A DNA stretch of 42,585 bases from Nitrospira sp. UBA5698 (GTDB lineage Bacteria; Nitrospirota; Nitrospiria; Nitrospirales; Nitrospiraceae): contig DIHK01000071.1 in the NCBI GenBank assembly GCA_002420115.1, positions 1 to 42,585 of the forward strand. The letters run 5' to 3'. The position numbers were made by a program, and so were the translations under genes. The notes beneath the pieces are model-generated. The model was given only the letters and a program-made list of their open reading frames with translations, ran no database searches and was not told the origin of the DNA. The stretch's first letter is position 1. Each line of letters opens with the position of its first letter. Below are positions 33,692 through 41,524 of the stretch, piece by piece.

Positions 33692-34594
33692 ATGTCTGAA
33701 ACTGACGCATCTGCGTACCTGCTCGGTAGGCCAAGCGGCAAGCTCGCTGCTCCTTACCAGGGAGCAGATCTCGCTTTTGGTGCCGCACGTCTTGATGGGC
33801 AGCGTATCGAGAACGGTGAGTTCTCGCACTGCACCTTCGCAAATATCAGTTTCAAGGAAGTTGACCTGCGTAACAGTGGCTTTCTGAACTGCGTCTTTAT
33901 TGGCTGCTATTTCCGGCGAGCTGAGCTCGCCAGTTCGCGTTTCGTAGGGTGTCGGTTCTTTGACTGCAACTTTAGTCACGTTGCCATTAAGAGCTGTGAT
34001 TTCAGACATTCCCTCTTTCGCGGCTGCCAGTTGCCATTCTCGGAATTTCGTCACAGCCTTCCTTCACAACCGAATCTCCGCGAGGAACTTGCTCGCAATC
34101 TCGCCCTTGAGTCGAGCCGTCTGGGCCTCTCGTCCGAGTCACGGCAGTATCGCATGACAGAGATACGAGCGCGGGAGGGTCATCTTCGCGCTGCAATCAG
34201 GGGGGACTCACAGTGGTATAAGGATCACTTCGATGGACTCGCTCGAATACAAGCAGTCGCGCAATTGAGCGCCAGCCTGTGCAATCGCTGGCTGTGGGGC
34301 TATGGCGAACGTGCTTGGGTCTTGGTCCGAAACCTCCTGTCGCTTGGCTTGCTGATCTTTCCAGCGATGTTCTTTCTACTGCGAGATGGCCTGGCGCATG
34401 CGAGGCGATCAGACGTTCGCTTCCAGGATGCTATATATTTCAGTCTCCAGAACATCCTTCCAGCAGGTATCGAGTCTGACGTGTCTGCCGTCGGAGTTGT
34501 GGCCCGTACAGTCGCTGGAATTGAATCGGTCCTCGGCGTCGTAGCCATCGCTTTATTCGCGTCTTATGTCTTTCGTTGGAGCCTTCACCGATGA
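33692..34594 (+). CDS. Pentapeptide-repeat protein fused to a two-TM ion-channel domain
   Basis: 300 aa. Residues about 35-115 are pentapeptide repeats (FSHCTFANISFKEVDLRNSG, then further A(D/N)LxxS-type units rich in Phe, Cys and Arg). A charged helical linker (about 120-195) follows, then TM1 (about 208-230), a pore-like loop AIYFSLQNILPAGIES and TM2 (about 268-295) in Ion_trans_2 style. The potassium filter TVGYGD is absent. Likely an inner-membrane pore gated by its cytoplasmic part. The stop overlaps the nucleotidyltransferase start (ATGA), so the two are coupled. No strong ribosome site upstream. Confidence 0.75.
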   Translation: MSETDASAYLLGRPSGKLAAPYQGADLAFGAARLDGQRIENGEFSHCTFANISFKEVDLRNSGFLNCVFIGCYFRRAELASSRFVGCRFFDCNFSHVAIKSCDFRHSLFRGCQLPFSEFRHSLPSQPNLREELARNLALESSRLGLSSESRQYRMTEIRAREGHLRAAIRGDSQWYKDHFDGLARIQAVAQLSASLCNRWLWGYGERAWVLVRNLLSLGLLIFPAMFFLLRDGLAHARRSDVRFQDAIYFSLQNILPAGIESDVSAVGVVARTVAGIESVLGVVAIALFASYVFRWSLHR

Positions 34595-35271
34595 CCCTTA
34601 GCGGCGACTGTGCGATCTGGCTGTATGGATCACACGCGCGGGGCGATGCCGATTCGCTTAGCGACGTTGATGTACTCGTAATCTCTGACCGCGCCCCGAG
34701 TCTGGACGCGATCGGGACCGCTGTCGGCTCGCCCTCGCATCTCTCGGTCGCTCGATATGCTTGGAGCGAAATTGAAGCGATGGCTGAGTATGGATCGCTG
34801 TTTCTGCGACATCTTCAGCTCGAGGCCCGTGCAGTTTCGGAGGACATCGCAGTCCAAGGTCGGCTAGGTCAGCTCTTGTCGGCGCTTCCCAAGTACTCGT
34901 TGGCTGGTCGTGACCTAAAAGGCTTTCAGCACGTCCTCAATGATGTGCGAGGCTCGCTTGGCTCGGATGCGTATCTACTGTTCGAACTGGCTACGGTCGC
35001 GACGCTGTTTCGGCACGCGTGCATTCTCGGTTGCGCTTTATCCGATAGCCCTTGTTTTTCTCGATTCGAGCCAGTGACACGCCTCGTTCGGCGCTGGGAA
35101 CTGGCCTCCAGCTGGTCCAATGATTTTCCCATTCTGTATGCCTATAGAATGTATGCTGACGGACGTTCTGGGCGGCCTGAGAAACCCAGCCGCGATATGG
35201 CGTGCCTCTGGTGCGACCGTGCAGAGGCGCTTCTGTGTGAGCTTGAGGTGAGAATCAATGAATGCAATTGA
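34591..35271 (+). CDS. Nucleotidyltransferase (Pol-beta/MNT superfamily) with helical C-terminal domain
   Basis: 226 aa from the ATG overlapping the channel gene stop. The catalytic motif GSHARGDADSLSDVDVLV near residues 14-31 supplies the Gly-Ser and two metal-binding Asp; the later LRHLQLEARAVSED region is also typical. The C-terminal 130 residues are helical, of the kind found in antibiotic-modifying nucleotidyltransferases and in HEPN-like helical bundles. It could transfer a nucleotide to a protein partner (compare MntA acting on HepT) or to a small molecule. The gene overlaps the next one by 14 bases. Confidence 0.78.
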   Translation: MTLSGDCAIWLYGSHARGDADSLSDVDVLVISDRAPSLDAIGTAVGSPSHLSVARYAWSEIEAMAEYGSLFLRHLQLEARAVSEDIAVQGRLGQLLSALPKYSLAGRDLKGFQHVLNDVRGSLGSDAYLLFELATVATLFRHACILGCALSDSPCFSRFEPVTRLVRRWELASSWSNDFPILYAYRMYADGRSGRPEKPSRDMACLWCDRAEALLCELEVRINECN

Positions 35272-35620
35272 TCGTTGTCTTGCCGAGATCCGGGCGATCC
35301 GTGAGGTAGCTGACGGACACGCGCCACCGTATGTGGCAAGGTCGCGCATCGGCAGACTGGCGCTATCTACCGCCGTTCTTGTAGCTGAGGAGGCGGGGCT
35401 GCCTCGTCCTGATCTTCCTGGTCCCATCCAACTTCCCGCAGATGTGTCAGCGCAGCTGTCTGACCTTGCTCGTCGATGTGATCGTATTGTAGACATCTCG
35501 CGGCATATCTCCCAGCCGAGCGAACCGCTTGCTGATCGATGGGAGCGGGGATGGCATCAGTTGATTGAGGAGCTTGACCTTCTTGAGGAACTACTCAAGC
35601 AAAGTCTAGTAAACCGATAA
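35258..35620 (+). CDS. Small helical protein, third member of the channel/nucleotidyltransferase unit
   Basis: 120 aa, almost entirely alpha-helical by composition, ending in an acidic Leu-rich helix (EELDLLEELLKQSLVNR). No signal peptide or membrane helix. Start ATG at 35258 lies inside the nucleotidyltransferase gene, with GAGGTGAG upstream, so it is translationally coupled. Size and fold type would suit a target, inhibitor or adaptor of the nucleotidyltransferase. It lacks an obvious HEPN RxxxxH motif. Family not recognised. Confidence 0.65.
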   Translation: MNAIDRCLAEIRAIREVADGHAPPYVARSRIGRLALSTAVLVAEEAGLPRPDLPGPIQLPADVSAQLSDLARRCDRIVDISRHISQPSEPLADRWERGWHQLIEELDLLEELLKQSLVNR

Positions 35621-35638
35621 AGCCACTGTTCGCGTCTG

Positions 35639-35669
35639 GTGCACACGGCCGATGCACCGGGTGTTAGCC
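35639..35669 (+). repeat. Possible attC 3' end after the three-gene unit
   Basis: Hairpin GGTGCA/TGCACC followed by GGGTGTTAGCC, an integron-like R' region, about 20-50 bases after the stop of the small helical gene. The matching R'' half is not clear, so the site may be degenerate. No gene is seen between it and site B. Confidence 0.3.
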
Positions 35670-35770
35670 TTCTCCTCCAAGAACCGGAACTCTCTCCCCC
35701 CAGGGCTACGTTCCAAACAAAATGCATCGCAACTATGCCCTTTGTGTGCTCAGCGCCCCCCTCCAAAGCG

Positions 35771-35909
35771 GTCGATCACCCGAATTGAAAAGCAACCATT
35801 TGCACCACCGTCGATTGTGGGATATTGTTCACGATCAGTGAAGGTGTGTTACGCAGACATAAAATAGCAGATCCGATTCTTATGCGGATCGGGCTAAACA
35901 TAGTTGGGT
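35771..35909 (+). repeat. Site B: attC-like element homologous to sites A and C
   Basis: It ends GTTGGGT (35903-35909), a perfect GTTRRRY, preceded by the shared block TTCTTATGCGGATCGGGCTA. About 120 bases align with sites A and C. The left inverted arm (near 35773) is degenerate compared with A and C. The ATG of the next gene is 6 bases after the R' box. Confidence 0.6.
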
Positions 35910-35915
35910 GTAAGA

Positions 35916-36266
35916 ATGCCCGAGACAAGGAACAAGGTAGAGTGCGCTCATTGCTGCGCAGTGCTTCCGGATGGCAACACATCGCCGTGCCCGGAGTGCG
36001 GGAAGAAGGGGCGCAGAATTTCGGTTAGCGTGGCAGGAGAAATCGACTTTGCGGGGCACGTGACTTGGGAGAAAAGAAGAGAATTCTACGAACGAAAACC
36101 GTTGGCCCTCGTCACTGTGATCGCCATCACCGCTGGCGCACCATTCCTAGGATTGGTGCTCGTTGGGTGGGTTGGAGTCATCGCTGGCTTGATGCTGGGC
36201 GCTGTCGCCTATTGGATAGGTCCGCTTGCGATCACAAAGGTGAGAGAAATTGAACGCGGCGGGTGA
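35916..36266 (+). CDS. Zinc-ribbon membrane protein, 116 aa, single-gene cassette
   Basis: The N-terminal zinc ribbon (CAHCCAVLP, then CPECGKKGR) is followed by a linker and two hydrophobic helices (about residues 66-82 and 84-104). Start ATG at 35916, only 6 bases after the R' box of site B and without a clear ribosome site, a common feature of cassette genes. The stop is 4 bases before the R'' box of the next attC-like site. It is thus a textbook cassette unit. Function unknown. Confidence 0.68.
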   Translation: MPETRNKVECAHCCAVLPDGNTSPCPECGKKGRRISVSVAGEIDFAGHVTWEKRREFYERKPLALVTVIAITAGAPFLGLVLVGWVGVIAGLMLGAVAYWIGPLAITKVREIERGG

Positions 36267-36269
36267 TTT

Positions 36270-36392
36270 CGCCAACAACCCGTTCCAGCTGATTGCCGCG
36301 AAGACGCGGCGCCAAATGAACTACGGCGTTCGGACGATGCTTCGCATCGTCTCACTTGCCCGGCGGGATGGTCATCCGCCGGGCCGTTAGGC
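36270..36392 (+). repeat. attC-like site (123 bp) closing the zinc-ribbon cassette
   Basis: It starts CGCCAACAACCCGTTCCAGC, like a classical attC 5' arm, and ends with GTTAGGC (36386-36392), a perfect GTTRRRY. It contains two strong hairpins: GACGATGC-TTC-GCATCGTC (36333-36351) and a GCCCGGCGGGATG stem paired with CATCCGCCGGGC (36358-36384). It is the best individual attC candidate in the window. Confidence 0.7.
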
Positions 36393-36446
36393 TTCCAGTT
36401 TGACCAACGCTGTCGACGCCAGAGTGACCGAGAGGGAGAGGCTGTC

Positions 36447-37190
36447 GTGACACGGCCTGTGCAGGTGTGGGTTGATCCACCGAGTACAGCGCTCCCGCTG
36501 CGTAAGCAACCGTTTCGCGTCGCAGTAGGTACGCCCCATGGCGCGAGCAGCAACTCTTGGAAGGTCTGGAAGCGCGGCCTCGACGTGTATGTGGCGTGCC
36601 GCGACAATTTCCAACAGTTAAAGGCAAGCCTCCACGCATCGGGGAACTGGCGGTTCGGCCTTACCAAAGAGGCGCAGATCGCCAACGCGCACCTCGTCAC
36701 GCCGGGTGAGGATCGCACATGGAAGAAGTGGAGACCGACCTTCACTCCGGAGAAGCGTATTGAGATCGGTTTCCAGATCGCGGTCCCTCGAGGCAGCCTC
36801 TACTTGAGTGCGAATGACCGTCAGTCATGGCCAAGGTCAGTACTCTTCGTAGAGCCCGAGGAGAGTCCCATCCTCATGGTCGTTGTCTCCGTGTGCATTG
36901 TTCTTGGACAGGCCCCGGTTGTCTTTGGTCCTAACACACACGGCACAGTGATTGCCCTTGAGCAGCTTGACCACGAGCGGACGCTGCAGCTTGTGGTTAC
37001 GCACGAGGATCTCGGGAACCTGCCGAGTGTGATCTCCGAGGCGACCCCCAAGATCCGGGCCTTAATGAGCGCCAGCGGCACAGAGCCACTCGACAAAGGC
37101 GTCCTCTTCATTCACGGCAGTCGGGGCGAAGATGTCCCGTACGTGATGGCTCTACCCTTTATGACAGTCCGCAACGAGGCTGCCACATGA
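36447..37190 (+). CDS. Hypothetical cassette protein, 247 aa
   Basis: Start GTG at 36447 with GGGAGAGG 6-13 bases upstream; 54 bases after an attC R' box. It contains GTPHGASSNSWKVWKRGLDV and VYVACRDNFQQLKASLHASG near residues 28-67, a pattern I associate with uncharacterised proteins on mobile DNA, then mixed alpha/beta. No catalytic motif, signal peptide or TM helix is visible. It is followed by a possible degenerate attC and repeat D. Function unknown. Confidence 0.7.
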   Translation: MTRPVQVWVDPPSTALPLRKQPFRVAVGTPHGASSNSWKVWKRGLDVYVACRDNFQQLKASLHASGNWRFGLTKEAQIANAHLVTPGEDRTWKKWRPTFTPEKRIEIGFQIAVPRGSLYLSANDRQSWPRSVLFVEPEESPILMVVVSVCIVLGQAPVVFGPNTHGTVIALEQLDHERTLQLVVTHEDLGNLPSVISEATPKIRALMSASGTEPLDKGVLFIHGSRGEDVPYVMALPFMTVRNEAAT

Positions 37191-37274
37191 CGGCCCTGGC
37201 GCGATCTCTCGGCAGCCGCCTGGGGCGGGTCGACTTGTAGCCCCTCGGTTGCAAGCGAGCCGGGGTCGTTAACG
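37190..37274 (+). repeat. Possible degenerate attC before repeat D1
   Basis: Ends in GTTAACG (37268-37274) with a preceding stem CCCCTCGG/CCGGGG. The R'' half is not recognisable. It is proposed because repeat D1 begins exactly at this GTT, as D2 does at a better attC-like site after the helicase gene. Confidence 0.3.
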
Positions 37275-37337
37275 CGACAGGACTGAGGACCGCTATACGG
37301 CGACGTGATCTCGGGGCCGAACTTCCGCTCGTGGCCG
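37268..37337 (+). repeat. Repeat D, copy 1
   Basis: About 70 bases, roughly 60 identical to 41455-41524. Both copies start at GTTAAYG and share GCTGAGGACCGC-like and GGGCCGAACTTCCGC blocks. They flank the Gabija-like genes. Similarity begins at the putative integron cleavage triplet and not before it. Confidence 0.55.
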
Positions 37338-37412
37338 ACTGGCACCGGATAGGCCGCCTATCCACTGATTTCCTTCGAACAGTAGATATCAGGAAGCGCG
37401 TCAGACGGCCCC

Positions 37413-37449
37413 CGACCCTTAGCCGTCGTCCACGACCGACCGCGATCAG
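37413..37449 (+). repeat. Short dispersed repeat E, copy 2
   Basis: 32 of 37 bases match 33009-33045. Located between repeat D1 and attC-like site C in a stretch (37191-37681) without a supported gene. Confidence 0.4.
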
Positions 37450-37456
37450 AAGGGGG

Positions 37457-37621
37457 GACTTACGCCGATCCGCATTAGAACCCGTGATACATGTCGCCCA
37501 GTCGCAACTCTTTGAAACGGAACCAGTTATGGCTTATTATTCACCAACCGTAGTGGCGTCCTATACGGACAGAAAATTGCAGGTCCGGCTCTTATGCGGA
37601 TCGGCCTAAACATTGTTAGAT
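37457..37621 (+). repeat. Site C: attC-like palindrome upstream of the Gabija-like operon
   Basis: Left arm CGCCGATCCGCATTAGAACC (37463-37482) pairs with right arm GGCTCTTATGCGGATCGGC (37587-37605). It ends GTTAGAT (37615-37621), a perfect GTTRRRY. The right 120 bases align with sites A and B. The following gene starts 60 bases downstream. Confidence 0.62.
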
Positions 37622-37681
37622 ACCTCCTAAAAGCCGGCACAGTTGAACATCAACCGAAGTGGCATTTGGAGATGAAAGATC

Positions 37682-39565
37682 GTGCGGGTAGCGAGTCTCA
37701 CAATCGAAAATTACCGGGGCATTAAGAAGGCCGTCATCTTGTTGCCGAAGCACGGTGTGCTCATTGGCGACAACAATACGGGCAAGACGACAATACTAGA
37801 AGCGCTGGACCTCGCCCTTGGGCCTGACCGCCTCAACCGTCAGCCGCCCATCGATGAGCATGACTTCTTCAGAGGGAAGTACGCCGCCAAGGCCATCGCC
37901 GTGAAGGCGGACGGCGACCCTATAGAAGCTGCTGAAGCCGAACTAGCGAAAGACGTTCCATCGCCGGGAGAGGACGAGAAGGCTGCTGTCGAAAAACCCC
38001 GGATCGAGATCACGGTGACCGTTGCCGATCTGACCAAGGAGCAGAAGGCGAAGTTCGGCGACTACGTCGAATTCTGGGATGCGACGACGGATTCTTTCTA
38101 CGACCAACCCAACCCGGCTGGCGTCGATGCAGCTCACATCACCGAGGCGCTCCGCGTCACTTTCCATGGTTGGTACGACGAGGAGGAAGACGACTTCGAG
38201 GGTCGAACCTTCTTCACTCGCAGCCTCACAGAAGGTGATCGGCCTGAGCCATTCTCGAGAAGGGACAAGCAGGTATGCGGTTTCTTGTATCTCCGCTCTC
38301 TTCGCACCGGCTCCCGAGCGCTCAGCCTGGAGCGGGGAAGCCTGCTCGACATCATCCTGCGGCTGAAGGAAGTCAGGCCGCAGATGTGGGAAGATACGCT
38401 CGGCACTCTGTCGGCAATCTTGGTCGCGAGCGACCCGGACCTCGGCATTTCGCCTGTCCTTGAAAGTATCGACGCGGCCCTGAAGAAATACGTTCCGAAA
38501 GAATGGGGCGTGGAACCTCATCTCAAGGTGTCAAACCTCACCCGCGAGCATCTGCGGAAGGTAATCACGGCATTCGTTGCCACGGGCGACACGGGTCACG
38601 CTGCACCGTACTACCGGCAAGGGACCGGCACCATCAACATGCTCGTTTTGGCAATGCTGTCCCAGATCGCAGAGGGCAAGCAGAACGTTATCTTCGCGAT
38701 GGAAGAGCCGGAAACGGCCATACCGCCTTATGCCCAGAAGCGCATCGTCCATGAAGTCCGCAAGCTGGCGTCGCAGACCCTCTTCACGTCGCATTCGCCC
38801 TACGTGCTGGAGGAGTTTGCTGTTGAGGAGACCATCGTTCTGGGACGCGATTCGGAGGGCATACTCGGCCGAAAGCACATCACTCTTCCAGACAATGTGA
38901 AGCTCAAGCGCTACAGGCAGGAGTTTCGCACGCGCTTCTGCGAAGGCCTGCTTGCACGTCGCGTCCTCATTACCGAAGGAGCGACCGAGGCATCCGCCTT
39001 CCCCGTGGCATGCCGTCGGCTCGCTGAGCTCAAACCGGATACCTATTCGTCGCTTGAGGCGCTCGGCATCTGCACCGTGGATGCCGGCAGCGAGAGCAGC
39101 ATCCCCGGCATGGCGCAGCTGTATCGAGGGCTCGGCAAGCATACCTTTGCTGTTTGCGACAAGCAGGACGACGGCACCAAGGCCCTGATCGAAGCGCAGG
39201 TCGAGCTGCTGCTGATGCATGAGGAAAGCGGCTTTGAGAACCTCGTCCTGAAAGGCACCATTGAAGAGGCCCTGAAGCGGTTCGCAAAGGTCATCGACTG
39301 GCCGCCGCACCTCAAGGCGAAGCACCCCGACCCAGAATCGCAGGCCGCTGCCGCGCTGGCAGACTACTTCGTCTGGTCGAAGGGGAGCTGGGGTATCGCT
39401 GATTTCCTCGCTCAATGCAGTGAGGCCGAAATCCCCGAGTGGCTTCGGCAGGCATGCCTCAAGTTGAAGAAAACCTGCGCACCCCTTCCCGCGGCCACTG
39501 GTGCGGCGGCTGCACCCGCAGATGGAGGCGGCGACCCAGGAGCCGGTGTGGATGCAGCTGACTGA
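37682..39565 (+). CDS. gajA: GajA-like OLD-family ATPase/TOPRIM endonuclease
   Basis: 627 aa from GTG at 37682 with GGAG upstream. Walker A GDNNTGKTT is at 29-37; a signature-like QGTGTINMLVLAML near 318; Walker B FAMEEPE near 340; and TSHSPYVLEEF near 370. The C-terminal TOPRIM has the glutamate ITEGATEASAF near 430, then DAGSESS and CDKQDD acidic motifs near 468 and 493. Class 2 OLD nucleases paired with a UvrD-like helicase make up the Gabija anti-phage system, in which GajA nicks DNA when nucleotides fall. The tail is Ala/Gly-rich. It overlaps gajB by 14 bases. Confidence 0.88.
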   Translation: MRVASLTIENYRGIKKAVILLPKHGVLIGDNNTGKTTILEALDLALGPDRLNRQPPIDEHDFFRGKYAAKAIAVKADGDPIEAAEAELAKDVPSPGEDEKAAVEKPRIEITVTVADLTKEQKAKFGDYVEFWDATTDSFYDQPNPAGVDAAHITEALRVTFHGWYDEEEDDFEGRTFFTRSLTEGDRPEPFSRRDKQVCGFLYLRSLRTGSRALSLERGSLLDIILRLKEVRPQMWEDTLGTLSAILVASDPDLGISPVLESIDAALKKYVPKEWGVEPHLKVSNLTREHLRKVITAFVATGDTGHAAPYYRQGTGTINMLVLAMLSQIAEGKQNVIFAMEEPETAIPPYAQKRIVHEVRKLASQTLFTSHSPYVLEEFAVEETIVLGRDSEGILGRKHITLPDNVKLKRYRQEFRTRFCEGLLARRVLITEGATEASAFPVACRRLAELKPDTYSSLEALGICTVDAGSESSIPGMAQLYRGLGKHTFAVCDKQDDGTKALIEAQVELLLMHEESGFENLVLKGTIEEALKRFAKVIDWPPHLKAKHPDPESQAAAALADYFVWSKGSWGIADFLAQCSEAEIPEWLRQACLKLKKTCAPLPAATGAAAAPADGGGDPGAGVDAAD

Positions 39566-41375
39566 CAAGCAGCTTGAGGTGATGGAGGCCGACGGGCATG
39601 TCCTTGTCACGGGTGGGCCGGGTTCGGGGAAGACGACCATTTCCATACTCAAGGCGGCGCGGATCGCCGAACAATACCTTCGACCCGGCCAGAAGGTACT
39701 TTTCTTGAGCTTCGCGCGGGCAACCGTCTCTCGGGTGTTGGAAGCCATCGAGTACGAACAGAAGATTCCGCCGGACCAGAAGCGGCATATTGACGTCGAG
39801 ACCTACCACTCCTTTTTCTGGCGCATCCTCAAGGCGCACGGTTATCTCATCGGCCTTCCGCGTAGACTGAGTATCCTCACGCCGCCCGGCGAGGCGATCG
39901 CCCTTTCGGAGATCAGATCGGGCTTCCCCGCTAGAAACCTTACTGACGAGCAGAAGACAGCCAGGAAGGCTGACGAGGAAGCGGAACGCGGCCGGCTCGC
40001 GACGACAGATGGACGGGTGTGCTTTGCCTTCTTCGCGTCTTATATTGGCGACATCCTTCACGGCAGTGAGCGCATCCGGAAGCTGCTTGCCACCATGTAC
40101 CCGGTCATCATCCTCGACGAGTTTCAGGACACCAACGCAGAGCAATGGCGTGTCGTCCAAGCGCTCGGGAAGTTCAGCACTCTCGTTTCCCTCGCGGATC
40201 CAGAGCAACGAATCTACGACTGGATCGGCGCCGATCCTCAGCGCCTCAATCACTTCAGGGAGGCGTTCGCGCCGACCGAAGTGGACCTCAGCACCGACAA
40301 CCATCGCAGCGCTGGTACCGACATCGCGGTTTTCGGCAACGATATCCTCAAAGGCAAGTTTCGGCAGGAGCCCTACGTGGGGGTGCAAATCTACGACTAT
40401 CCGCCCAACGCTGATCAGGCATTCTCTGTCCTTGTTACCACGATCTACAAGGCCCGGAAGCGGCTTGTGGAAGCCGGTATCAAGGACTGGTCGCTAGCCA
40501 TTCTAGTGCCGACCAAGAAGATGACGCGCCTGGTATCCGACGCCTTGCGCCAGCCGCCTGCTGGAATGACCGAGGTGCCCCATTCCGCGATCATCGAAAT
40601 GGAGGCTGCAATCTTGGGGGCAGAGATTATGGCCCTTCTGTTGCAGCCTGCCGCTGATGGTCACCACTTCGATCAGTTGATCGACCTGATGTGCAGTTTT
40701 TTCCAGGGCAAAGGTGGCGACGAGCCAACCCAAGCGGCGCTGAAGGAGGCGGCCGGCATCCGGAAAGCTTACCAAGAGTTGCGGGCATGTCAGGCGGCGG
40801 GCAAGGCTGTCCGCCAGAACAGCATCCTCGTCAACGTGCTCGCCGTCTATGAGCAGACCCGCACGCTCATCCTCACTGGCGACCCGGACAAGGACTGGCG
40901 GGCCGTGCGGCGCATCCTCGAAGCCGGAGCATGCAGGAGACTCCAAGAGGTCGCGGACGAGGTCCGGAACATCCGTATCCTGGACCGAGGAACGCAGCTC
41001 CGGCAAGCGCTGTCTCAGGACTGGCGTGACAACGGCAGGTACCTCAGAGCCCTTTCCATTACGCGGCAGGCGTTCATACAAGACCATTTTTCCACGAATG
41101 CCAGACCCGAGACCGGCGTTGTGGTCATGAACATGCATAAGGCGAAGGGCAAGCAGTTCGACGAGGTGATTGTCTTCGAGGGGTGGCCGATCAGGCGCAA
41201 AGCCAAAGTCCTGTACAACCCAGACCGCATCGTCCGCTTGAACTCCAGAGATGAAATCGATGATCAGTCGCGTCAGAACTTCCGCGTGAGTGTGACCAGG
41301 GGCAAGCGCCAGACGACTATTCTCACTCCTCAGGGGGATCCTTGTGTCCTTCTCGTGCCCGAACGAGGTGTTTAA
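39552..41375 (+). CDS. gajB: GajB-like UvrD-type helicase
   Basis: 607 aa from the ATG at 39552 (AGGAG upstream), inside the end of gajA; longer starts at 39501/39522 are possible. Superfamily-1 motifs: GGPGSGKTT at 21-29, Walker B ILDEFQDTN near 187, LADPEQRIYDWIG near 216, VVVMNMHKAKGKQFDEVIVF near 522-541, and FRVSVTRGKRQT near 578. It is longer than the B. cereus GajB (about 494 aa). Gabija role: binds DNA termini and assembles with the GajA tetramer. An attC-like site overlaps its stop. Confidence 0.88.
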   Translation: MQLTDKQLEVMEADGHVLVTGGPGSGKTTISILKAARIAEQYLRPGQKVLFLSFARATVSRVLEAIEYEQKIPPDQKRHIDVETYHSFFWRILKAHGYLIGLPRRLSILTPPGEAIALSEIRSGFPARNLTDEQKTARKADEEAERGRLATTDGRVCFAFFASYIGDILHGSERIRKLLATMYPVIILDEFQDTNAEQWRVVQALGKFSTLVSLADPEQRIYDWIGADPQRLNHFREAFAPTEVDLSTDNHRSAGTDIAVFGNDILKGKFRQEPYVGVQIYDYPPNADQAFSVLVTTIYKARKRLVEAGIKDWSLAILVPTKKMTRLVSDALRQPPAGMTEVPHSAIIEMEAAILGAEIMALLLQPAADGHHFDQLIDLMCSFFQGKGGDEPTQAALKEAAGIRKAYQELRACQAAGKAVRQNSILVNVLAVYEQTRTLILTGDPDKDWRAVRRILEAGACRRLQEVADEVRNIRILDRGTQLRQALSQDWRDNGRYLRALSITRQAFIQDHFSTNARPETGVVVMNMHKAKGKQFDEVIVFEGWPIRRKAKVLYNPDRIVRLNSRDEIDDQSRQNFRVSVTRGKRQTTILTPQGDPCVLLVPERGV

Positions 41376-41461
41376 CCATGGGTGGCAGTGGATGCGTGGC
41401 GCAGTGTCCCCGTGCTTCACGAGCATGGTCTCCGTGCGCCCCCTGAACCCCGGCGTTAATG
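41370..41461 (+). repeat. attC-like site (92 bp) after the Gabija-like operon
   Basis: R'' GTTTAAC (41370-41376) is a perfect RYYYAAC and overlaps the helicase stop codon. GGGTGGCA and TGAACCCC can pair as inner arms. It ends GTTAATG (41455-41461), a partial R' match. With site C it would define a two-gene cassette of about 3.8 kb. Confidence 0.5.
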
Positions 41462-41524
41462 CGACAGGGCTGAGGACCGCTTTACGGCGGTGTGATTCCA
41501 GGGCCGAACTTCCGCTTGTGGCCG
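41455..41524 (+). repeat. Repeat D, copy 2
   Basis: Same block as 37268-37337, beginning at GTTAATG, with about 60 of 70 positions shared. It follows the attC-like site after the helicase gene. It may be the start of a decayed cassette present in two copies. Confidence 0.55.

Noticed and set aside
33692..34594. Potassium channel in an ordinary transport role
   Set aside because: The TVGYGD selectivity filter is absent and the gene is coupled to a nucleotidyltransferase, so housekeeping K+ transport is unlikely.
35258..35620. Third gene of the unit as a HEPN toxin (HepT)
   Set aside because: No RxxxxH HEPN motif is present; it is only helical in character.
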